DNA of 56,126 nt. It comes from Candidatus Enterococcus huntleyi. Its GTDB lineage: Bacteria; Bacillota; Bacilli; Lactobacillales; Enterococcaceae. Numbering within the stretch: position 1 is the stretch's first letter; every line of letters begins with the position of its first letter. A model generated the notes under the pieces. The model had not been told where the DNA came from. It did no database searches and worked only from the letters and a program-made list of their open reading frames with translations. The stretch lies in NCBI RefSeq assembly GCF_009933175.1, contig NZ_MAEJ01000005.1:4792-60917 (forward strand), written 5' to 3'. Shown here in pieces: positions 38,375 through 48,100 of this stretch. The position numbers and the translations under genes were made by a program.

Positions 38375-39847
38375 TTACTTCTTTTGTTTTCTTTTGATCA
38401 GTGCAGCAAATTCTTCACCTAAAATCAGCCAATCGCGTGTATTTATTTCTGAGCGAATATAGATTGTTTTTTCTGGATCCGCTCCCTCAAGAGGATAATT
38501 AGCAATCAACAAATCGTGAGGTTCTGAAGATTTCACATATTTGAAATCATACTGCCCGCCAAATGAAATCACGATTTTCTCTTTAATCAGATCTTCGAAA
38601 ACTTTTGAGGAATCGGTCTCTATTGCCAACACAATCTGCTTCTCTTTTTCGACTAGATTTAAATGCTTCAGGGCAATTAATGCGTAACGCGGAAACAGAA
38701 ATTCTTTATTAATAAAAGTCTCTTTATAAGGCGATTTTTGTAAAAATGTAAAGAATTCCTCCAGTTGCCGATTGAAAATAGGCAAAGTATCTCTTAATTC
38801 ATCCGAATATTTATAATGAGGAATAAAATCAATATCATGACGCAATAAATACGTCCGATAATGACAACGAATCAATTTTTGCAAAATCTCATCTTTATTC
38901 TCTTCGGGAAACGACAAATCAAAAAAGTGCTCAAATGAGTGAATCCAAAATTGACTCACTTGATACATCGACGTATTCTGCTCCCTATGTTGAAGTAGCA
39001 CGCTATTCCACGGACTAATCTTGTCCTCAATCCCCGGTGTCACCTGCAGCACAATCAAGACTGACAACAGCTCCGATTCATTGACGAGAATCTGTTTACC
39101 CAAATAAAGCTGTCCAATAACTTCTTTTAACGGCTTATAAAATGGATTCGTCTTCATAAACTCAGAAATAGCAATCTCTAGTCTCACCGTGTGTCCTTGC
39201 TTTCGGCGAATCGCACTAATAGCATAGAAATAAGCAAACTTTTCCTTGGCACTCGGCCTAAAAGATAGCGATAGCTTCTTTTCTATGGTATCGATTGCCT
39301 GTAAAATACTGTCGCGATCAATATGCGGAAATGGCCACTTTACTCCCCGAAAAACTGACCAATATAGCTGATAATAAAAATGCCGAACATCCTCTTCCCT
39401 ACCAATCACCGTTCGCTCTACCAACGAAATCCTCAACTGCTTCGTCTTCAAGAACTCATTCACTTTCTTTAACTTACGGCGCATCGAAGAATGACTCACG
39501 TAGTGCTCTTGACAAAATTGTTCTAAAGAAACAAATTCATCAAATAAGAATTGTTCCACTAGATTCATGGTCAAATTCTCCTCTAAAATAGACAGCACCA
39601 CTCGCTGAACGCAAAAATTTCGACTACGGAAATAATCGATTTTTTGATTATTGACCTTCAGCATAATATCCTCTGGATCAAAATATGTATTAATTTGAGT
39701 TTCTAACATCTCTAAGTATTTGCGCACAGTATTCCGGGAATGCTCCGTTTCTTTTGTAATCCCTTCAATTGTATAAGGCACAACTTGACGATCAATTCGT
39801 TCTAAAAGTTCTAATTCGATTCGCTCATTAACTTCTATCCATACCAT
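38375..39847 (-). CDS. Mga/AtxA-family virulence-type regulator
   Basis: A 490-residue protein. Two HTH segments are visible in the first 130 residues (PYTIEGITKETEHSRNTVRKYLEML and VSLEQFCQEHYVSHSSMRRKLKKV). A PRD-like helical middle and a C-terminal EIIB-like part (VFEDLIKEKIVISFGG, then EPHDLLIANY) follow. This is the layout of Mga, AtxA and the enterococcal pilus regulator EbpR, which control surface adhesins and may be modified by the PTS. AGGAGGG precedes the ATG at 39847. It lies 2.3 kb from the giant adhesin, with only a carrier gene between. Confidence 0.82.
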   Translation of the reverse strand: MVWIEVNERIELELLERIDRQVVPYTIEGITKETEHSRNTVRKYLEMLETQINTYFDPEDIMLKVNNQKIDYFRSRNFCVQRVVLSILEENLTMNLVEQFLFDEFVSLEQFCQEHYVSHSSMRRKLKKVNEFLKTKQLRISLVERTVIGREEDVRHFYYQLYWSVFRGVKWPFPHIDRDSILQAIDTIEKKLSLSFRPSAKEKFAYFYAISAIRRKQGHTVRLEIAISEFMKTNPFYKPLKEVIGQLYLGKQILVNESELLSVLIVLQVTPGIEDKISPWNSVLLQHREQNTSMYQVSQFWIHSFEHFFDLSFPEENKDEILQKLIRCHYRTYLLRHDIDFIPHYKYSDELRDTLPIFNRQLEEFFTFLQKSPYKETFINKEFLFPRYALIALKHLNLVEKEKQIVLAIETDSSKVFEDLIKEKIVISFGGQYDFKYVKSSEPHDLLIANYPLEGADPEKTIYIRSEINTRDWLILGEEFAALIKRKQKK

Positions 39848-40019
39848 AAAGCATCCCTCCTTTAGTCAGATATAGTTAATTTCATTAAATCATTATTCAA
39901 ATCATAAGTAAAATGATATAAACTTTTTTATTTTATTGACAATTCCCCAGCCAAAATTAGCTAAAATTACCCACCTTTTTCGTGCTACTTCTCTTCCCCT
40001 TTTTCACCAAGCAAAAAAA

Positions 40020-40064
40020 CTCACCCTCGACAAACAAATACTGGATTTGTCCATCAAGGATGAG
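40020..40064 (-). terminator. terminator of the YfcC-type carrier gene
   Basis: TCACCCTCGACAAACAAAT pairs with ATTTGTCCATCAAGGATGAG with a few mismatches. On the minus strand it is followed by a T-run. Confidence 0.7.
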
Positions 40065-40141
40065 AATTAAACGAATGAGCATTCATTATACAGCCCTATA
40101 CAGAGCTGATTAAAGCGCTGAATTTGGCATGACCGATTGGC

Positions 40142-41881
40142 TTATTGTAAACCGATGGCAATCGCAATCATGATAAAGATTGTACCTAATACAAATAAGA
40201 AAGCTTGCATTTTAATTTGGAATCGAGCCCATTTTGCCCACTCAATCCGTGCGACACCTAAGACCCCAATTAAACTTGCAGAAACGGGTGTAAAAGCATC
40301 GACAAAGCCGGCCCCTAATTGATAAGCCAAGACCGCAATCTGTCTAGGAACACCTACTAAGTCAGCCAACGGCGCCATAATCGGCATCGTTAACGCTGCT
40401 TGACCGGAATTTGAGGTAACAACCAGATTGAATAAACTTTGGAAAATATACATTACCCACGCGCCAACCATGGCAGGCACACCGGTTAATAAATTACCAA
40501 TACTGTGTAAAATCGTGTTAAGCGCAGAAGGAACATTGGCATCAGATCCACCTAAAACCAGTAGAATTCCTTTAGCCATACCGACAACAATCGCCGTACC
40601 TGCTAAATCTGCAGCACCTGACTGGAAGGCTGTTGCGATATCATTAATTCGCATATCATTTAATTTGAAAATAACCGCAATAATTCCTGAAACTAAGCCC
40701 ATCACGAAAAATTGTGAAGCAATTTCTGGAATATAATAACCTTTTTGCGTAACGCCCCAGACAATCCAAATTAAAACAACCAACATCTCAACCAGAATTA
40801 ATTTGTGACCTAAAGTAAAGGCCACTTTATCCTCAGCTGTTTTCTTAATATGATCTCTGAAATATTGATCTGATTTATGCGTTAATGAAGCCTCTGGATT
40901 TTTACGAACCTTCTCTGCATAAAACATCATGTAACCAGCAGAAAGTCCTGTCACAATCACCCACATAATCAAGCGGAATGTGGCTCCAGATAAGACTGGA
41001 ATCCCCGCAATTCCCTGAGCTACGGCTACGCTAAATGGGCTCATCCACGAGGTGGCATTCCCAATCTGCGAAGCCACATAGGTGACCGTCACCGCGACAA
41101 TCGAATCATAACCCAAGGCAATCACAAATGGCACCATCACCATCGAAAACGGAATAACTTCCTCTGCCATCCCGAAGGTTGCCCCACCGAATGAAAATGC
41201 AAAGAACAAGAGTGGTAAAGCCAAACGTTCCAATCCTTTAGTCCGGCTAATAAACGCAAAAATCCCTGCGTCGATTGCGCCTGTTTTCATGATAATTCCG
41301 AATGAACCACCCACCACTAAAATCAGTGCAGCAATCCCCACTGCCGAACCATATTTATCACCTGAAACCAAGCCTTCAAAAATGAAATTCAAGAAACCGA
41401 AGCCGTTAAAATCATCCGTCCCCCAAATTTTAGCAGTCTTATGCAACTTTTCCGACGTATCATAAATTTTCATGCCATATTCGTCATACAGCACATCATC
41501 TGTCAGCGCAAGCTCATCTAGCTTCTCTTGCGTGACTCCTTTTTCCCCTTCAGAGAGTAAAGCAGACAAGCCTTCTTCAGGAACTTCCAGCGCCTGCATC
41601 TCCTCAGGATTCTGTGCTAAATCCTCCAGTTGATCAAACACATACCCTTTATCTAACGGATAATCATAACGAAATGAATCCTGGCGCAAGACAGTTCTTG
41701 TACTAGTCTCACCATTCGCATCCTTGTATTCAATATCCTGCGTGCTGAACTTCCCTGCTGGAACCAAAAACGTCAGGATCCATGCAACAATCACGACACC
41801 AAAAATAATCACATACGTATGCGGTGTGCGCATTTTAGTGAAGTCTTTTTTTGGCTTCACTGTTTCCATTTTTTCTTCCAA
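40142..41881 (-). CDS. YfcC-family (C4-dicarboxylate/basic amino acid type) carrier
   Basis: A 579-residue membrane protein of the DcuC/ArcD-like superfamily. The first helix (VIIFGVVIVAWILTFLVPAG) is followed by a charged extracytoplasmic insert of about 120 residues (LEDLAQNPEEMQ and others), then ten or more helices with FSFGGATFGMAEEVIPFS and NSGQAALTMPIMAPLADL. The substrate is not known. The start is TTG at 41881 with AGGAGG nine bases upstream. The gene lies between the Mga-like regulator and the adhesin, each separated by about 300 bases. Confidence 0.83.
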   Translation of the reverse strand: MEEKMETVKPKKDFTKMRTPHTYVIIFGVVIVAWILTFLVPAGKFSTQDIEYKDANGETSTRTVLRQDSFRYDYPLDKGYVFDQLEDLAQNPEEMQALEVPEEGLSALLSEGEKGVTQEKLDELALTDDVLYDEYGMKIYDTSEKLHKTAKIWGTDDFNGFGFLNFIFEGLVSGDKYGSAVGIAALILVVGGSFGIIMKTGAIDAGIFAFISRTKGLERLALPLLFFAFSFGGATFGMAEEVIPFSMVMVPFVIALGYDSIVAVTVTYVASQIGNATSWMSPFSVAVAQGIAGIPVLSGATFRLIMWVIVTGLSAGYMMFYAEKVRKNPEASLTHKSDQYFRDHIKKTAEDKVAFTLGHKLILVEMLVVLIWIVWGVTQKGYYIPEIASQFFVMGLVSGIIAVIFKLNDMRINDIATAFQSGAADLAGTAIVVGMAKGILLVLGGSDANVPSALNTILHSIGNLLTGVPAMVGAWVMYIFQSLFNLVVTSNSGQAALTMPIMAPLADLVGVPRQIAVLAYQLGAGFVDAFTPVSASLIGVLGVARIEWAKWARFQIKMQAFLFVLGTIFIMIAIAIGLQ

Positions 41882-42095
41882 TTTTTATTGCCTCCTATTC
41901 ATCTTCTATATTCAAAAATAATTGCTTTTTGCATAAAAACTCAAAAACCATTACAAATTATAGCATGATTTCTTAAGCAGAAACATGTGAATTTACTAAA
42001 AAAATCGAATTTTTATTCTTCAATTATCTGATATTTCCTAGAAAAAAAACTCTGTAAAAATTTCTAACAAGCAATTCAGCTAAACTAGTAAAAGA

Positions 42096-42142
42096 AAGAA
42101 GACAGAAACACGTATCTCATCGATGCGCATCTCCGTCTTGCT
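42096..42142 (-). terminator. terminator of the adhesin gene
   Basis: On the minus strand GACGGAGATGCGCAT pairs imperfectly with ATACGTGTTTCTGTC around a CGATGAG loop, followed by TTCTTTCTTTT. Imperfect, but well placed 45 bases after the stop. Confidence 0.6.
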
Positions 42143-42187
42143 ATTCATTCACTTCCATCTCAGATTAGAAATGACAGTTACTTTTGG

Positions 42188-45100
42188 TTAGTTCTTTTTC
42201 TTCTTCCAATAATATAGAATACCTGCCACAATCACTACGCCTATCCCAAGCACTACAAGTCCCAAATTGTTCTGATCGTTCGTTTTGGGTAATGGCTTAG
42301 TCGTAGATTTTGAGCCTGCGGATTCCGTCGGTTGAGCATCTGGTTTCTCACCCTCAGATTTTGGTGGTACTGGTTTATTTGGCACAGGTTCTGGTGTCCT
42401 TTTATTAATGAAATTCCCAACATTTTGAACAGCTGGTTCATTTTCAGTCGCTTCCTCTATCGTAAAGGATACTGGCTGCTCGTTTAATTCATAACCCGTT
42501 GGTGCCGCAACTTCGACAAACTGATAGGTCCCTGGTGCCAAACCAGCCACAGAAATTTTCCCTTGATCGTCGGAAATAAGCTGCGTAGCTACCGATTTCC
42601 TTTGCTCATCAAGTACCTTAAACTCTGCTCCAGCTAGCGGTTCATTCGCTTCATCGACTTTTGTCAACTCAGCAGCCCCCTGATAATTGATGAAATGTTC
42701 GCCAATATCAACAGTTGCAGGCTTTCCTTCATGAGAAGCGTCAATCGTAAACTTGATTATTTTTGTATTCAAAATATAGCCAGCTGGCGCTTTGGTTTCT
42801 ACTAGCTGATAGTCACCAGGAGCCAGTCCATCCGCAGCAACATTCCCAGCTTCGTCAGAGGCAAGAGATTCCCGAACGGTTTTGCCATCTATATCGACAA
42901 TCTTGAACTCTGCACCTGCTAGAGGTTGATCCGATTCATCAACCTTCATCATCACGACAGAGCCTTGATAGTTAATCATCGGATTTTCAATGATAACTGT
43001 TTCTGGCTGACCTTCATTAGAATTATCAATTGTGAAAGCAATTGATGTGGTATTTAAAATATAGCCGTCTGGTGCTTTCGTTTCTACAAATTGGTAATCT
43101 CCAGGGGCTAAGTTCCTTACTTTAACTTTCCCGTCCTCGTCAGAAACCAGTGACTCTTGGACTGTCTCTCCATCTGCATCAACAATCTTGAATTCCGCTC
43201 CAGCCAATGGTTCGTCAGATTCATCTACTTTCGTCAACTCAACTGAACCTTGATAGTTGATTATCGATTTCTCAATCATAACAGTTTCTGGTTTACCTTC
43301 ATTAGAATTACCGATTGTGAAAGCAACAGGCACGCTATTCAAGATATAACCGTCTGGTGCTTTCGTTTCTACCAATTGATAGTCACCGGGAGCTAATCTA
43401 CTCGCATTAACTTTCCCGTCCTCGTCAGAAATCAGTGACTCTTGAACCGTTTCTCCATCTGTATTAACAATCTTGAATTCGGCTCCTGCTAATGGTTCGT
43501 CTGCTTCATCAACTTTCGTCAACTCAACTGATCCTTGATAGTTAATCATCGATTTCTCAATCACAACCGTCTCTGGTTTACCTTCATTAGAATTATCGAT
43601 TGCGAAATCTACTGGCATGCTATTCAAGATATAGCCGTCTGGTGCTTTGGTTTCTATAAATTGGTAATCTCCTGGGGTTAAGTTCCTTGCCTTAACTTTC
43701 CCAGCTTCATCCGAAACAAGTCCTTCTTGCACCGTTTCTCCATCTGCATCAACAATCTTGAATTCCGCTCCTGCTAAAGGTTGATCCGATTCATCAACCT
43801 TCATCATCACGACTGAACCTTGATAATTGATTATCGATTTCTCAATGATAACCATCTCTGGCTGACCTTCAGCAGACTTACCAATTGTGAAATCTACCGG
43901 GGTTGTATTCAAGATATAACCAGTCGGTGCCTTAGTTTCTACAAATTGGTAATCGCCAGGAGCTAGTCCACTCGCTTTAACTTTCCCGGCCTCGTCAGAA
44001 ATCAGTGACTCCTGGACTGTCTCTCCATTTGTATCAACAATCTTGAATTCGGCTCCTGCTAATGGTTCGTCTGCTTCATCAACTTTCGTCAACTCAACTG
44101 ATCCTTGATAATTGATTATCGATTTCTCAATCATAACCGTTTCTGGTTTACCTTCATTAGAGTTACCAATTGTGAAATCTACCGGGGTTGTATTCAAGAT
44201 ATAGCCGTCTGGTGCTTTCGTTTCTACCAATTGGTAATCTCCAGGGGCTAGTCCACTCGCTTTAACTTTCCCGTCCTCGTCAGATATCAGTCCTTCTTGC
44301 ACCGTTTCACCGTCAACATCAATAATCTTGAATTCGGCTCTAGCTAATGGTTCGTTTTCTTCATCGACTTTCGTCAACTCAACTGATCCTTGATAATTAA
44401 TCATTGGATTTTCTATCGTGACTACCTCTGGCTGACCTGATGCGGAGTTTCCAATCGTGAAATCTACTGGCACGCTATTCAAGATATAGCCGTCTGGTGC
44501 TTTCGTTTCTACCAATTGGTAATCTCCAGGGGCTAAGTTCCTTGCTTTAACTTTCCCGGCCTCGTCAGAAATCAGTGACTCTTGAACCGTTTCTCCATCA
44601 ACATCAACAATCTTGAATTCGGCTCCTGCTAATGGTTCGTCTGCTTCATCAACTTTCGTCAACTCAACCGATCCTTGATAGTTAATCAACTCATCAGAAA
44701 TCGTTAACCCAGCTTTCCCTTCAGCTTGTTCTGGAATCACGAGTTTGATTGGCTGTGTATTGACGATAAATCCTGTTGGTGCACTAGTTTCGACTAAATA
44801 ATAAGTTCCCGGCTGTAATCCTTGCGCTTTGATATGGCCAGCGACAGCATGCAGCTCGGTGGTTTCCTCGCCAGCCATTCCAATCACCGTAACTGGCTGA
44901 CTACCAGCGGGATCTTGCGCTAAGATGAACGTTCCACCTTCTAACAATTCTTTATTGGCGTTCGTTTTCGTGATGTCGATTTGTCCACGATAATTATCGA
45001 TATTCCCGAGGTCAAATGGTTCTGGTTTACCCAGTTGCTGACTGATTTCAAAGGCATGAGCGGTCGTATCCAAAACATAACCAGCTGGAGCTTTAGTTTC

Positions 45101-48100
45101 AATCAAGACGTAACGTCCAATCGGCAGGCCTGCTGCATAGAATTCGCCAGTCGAATCAGTCGTCAGTGTATCCAGTGTTTGACCACTTTTATCTTTAAAT
45201 GAAATCGGTCCATCGCCTTTTGTTCCATCAGATAACTGTTGATAGATTTGGAATTCTGCCCCCACTAAGCCAGCTTCTGTCAAGCCATCGCCAGCCACTT
45301 TTTTACCAATCAGCTCAGATTGATAATTCTCGAACAATAGCGCGTCCGTCACGTCCTCCGTGGTTTCTCCCACCACGAAATAGATTGGTTGACTATTAAT
45401 AATGTAGCCTGGTGCTGCTTTGGTTTCGACTAATTTGTACGATCCTGCACCCAAGTCCTCGATTGGTAAAATCCCCGACTCAGGAACAACCACGGTTCGT
45501 TCAAATTTTTCTTGCCCATCTTCCAGCACACTCAAAGCAAACTCAGCGCCTGCAATCGAGCCATGTGCACCCGTTTTTTGAATCTCCGCTGTACCCTTGA
45601 AGTTTTGGAATTGGCCTTTATCGATTTTGACTGGCTGATTATCCGTCGTCTCAGGAATAACCACTTCTACCGGATAAGGATTGATCACATAATCGGTGCC
45701 GTCAGGTAGTTTAGGCGCCACCGTTTCAACTAAATAATAGGTTCCTGGTGCTAAATGTTCAAATAAAATCTGGCCATCCGCTTGGGAAATCATTTTATCC
45801 AAGACGTTCATTTGACTATCGTATAAGGTGAATTCTGCGCCCGCTAAAGGTTCCTCCGCGGAATTTACTTTTTGAATGCTGACAGCTCCTTGATAATTGA
45901 TCAGACTGCCCGCTTCAACGATCGCCGGTTCCCCTTTGCTAGACTCAGCGATTGTAAAATCGACAGCCTTCGTGTTTAAAATATAACCTGCAGGTGCTTT
46001 CGTCTCGATAAATTGGTACGAACCCGCACGTAAACCGTCAATCTTGACCTTACCAGATGCATCCGAAGCCAAGTTCTCTTTGACCGTCTGACCTTCTTCA
46101 TCAACCACTCTAAAGATGGCGCCAGCCAAAGGATTGCCCGCTTCATCTTGCTTCGTTAGCTCCGCCGAGCCTTGATAATTAATCGCTTGGCCAGCTGTAA
46201 CCACTGCCGGTTTTTCATCCGCTTCCTCAGCAATCGCGAACGGATAGGTTTCTGTATTCACTACGTAACCCGTCGGCGCTTGGCTTTCGACAAACGCATA
46301 ATTTCCTGGCGCCAAGTTAGTCACACGGACGACGCCCTGCTCGTCTGATGCCAGTCCTTCCTGAACAATCTCACCCTGCGCATCAATGACGTTAAATAAC
46401 GCACCGGCCAAGCTTGTTCCATCCTTGGCTACTTTCGTCAACTCTGCTGACCCTTGATAATCCGTCAGCGATAGGCGAATCGTAGGCAATTGATTTTGCT
46501 CATTCTGAGCCACCGTAAATGTCAGTGGCGTGGGATTCACGAGGTAACCTTCGGGTGCTGTGACTTCCGTTAGACGATACGCTCCCACTAATAAGCCATC
46601 TATTTCTAAAATCCCCTGTGCATTTGTCGTATAGTGACGACTCGGTAGCCATAATGCGCCTTGTTGTTTTTCCAATAAGAATGTCGCGTTGGCTAAGCCT
46701 TCATTTCGTTCATTGGTCTTAGTTAAAATAACTTTATTCGGCGTATTTACCACAACTGTCGGTTCCGCCGTTTCTGATGACGTCGCCGCAGTAATTGATA
46801 CCCGACGTCCCCGCACTAAATCGTTGGGAATCGTATAACCAATCGGCGCGCTAGTTTCGACTAATAAATAATCGCCAATCACTAAGTTCCCAAAGGTAAT
46901 TTGACCCGTTTCATCGACCTCACCTTCTCGGACAACTTGCGATTTGGTAGCATCCCATAATTGGAAATGAGCCCCCGTTAAGGTAGTCGCACGGTCCTCA
47001 GCGGTCTTTTTGAACGTAATTTGACCTTTTTTCCCAGAAGCCGAGCCTCCACTATGATCGATTGACACGGTGATATCCCTACCACTATTGTCCGTCACCA
47101 CGCGCTCGCCATCCCCTGTAATCGTCGCCTGATTGGTCAGCTTATCACTGCTGCCCGCCGCTGAAGAATTAATCAACGCTCGATAGTTCATCACATAAGC
47201 CGTCTCAATCTCGTGGAGCAGCTTCACCTCAATCGTTTGTTCCCCCGTGAGGTTGTCAGTCGTCAAGACAACGGTGTAATCTAGGTCTTTTTGTAAAGGT
47301 TTGGTCAGATCCGGTGTCACCGTGCCATCCACCGCGACAGTCGTTTGGTAGAGCTGTATGGACGCTTCGTCAACAATCTGATTAGCTGAAGGTTTGTCCA
47401 CCACGACGACATTTTTCAAGACAGATTGAGTCGGATTAATCACTAGATGCCAATTCACGTAGTCTGGATTTTCAGAATCCTGTTCGCCAGATTTTTGCAA
47501 ATGAGCGCCCCCATTTTTCACGGAAACTTGCCCCAACACATCTCGCGATTGACCCGCATTTTCATAGGTCGCATGATTATCGTAACTCTGGGCTGTTTCA
47601 ATCACCTTCCCTTCGACAGAAGTCTCAAACTCAATCACATACGTGTGCTGACTTTCATCAGGGAAACGAATCGTCATGGTTTGTTGATTATCATCTGCTG
47701 GCTCAATCACCGCCGGCAACAACTCATTATCTGCCTCCTGGTCAAGCTTAACAGCCGTTCCATCGGGATTTGTTTTCGCTTCATAGATTTTCAACGAACC
47801 CGCAAGATACTGTTGATTTTCCAAAATCTTATCAGTAAACTGCGCATTCTCTAGCAAATTACCACTCAGGTTAATCACTGCCCGCCAAGTAATTTTCTTC
47901 GTTTGGGCATTATAGCTGCCCCCTTTTTCAGCATTCAGAGCATAAGAAGTCGTCGGTTTAAAGGTCGCTTGATCCTCTGAATGATGACGCTCGCCATTCT
48001 CCGCCGTCCAATCAACGCGTGCCCGATTGGTAAAATGATCCAGTGCTGGCGTGTTAGGATCAATCAACTCCGGATCAAAAGTTGTTCGGTAGTGCACCGT

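Noticed and set aside
42681-44676. CRISPR-like array
   Set aside because: The regular repeats are 285 bases long, coding throughout and without spacers. They encode SpaA domains.
47447-47854. 135-codon open frame on the plus strand within the adhesin gene
   Set aside because: It is antisense to a well-supported domain, has no ribosome site, and its protein shows no family features. Several similar antisense frames in the adhesin were dropped for the same reason.
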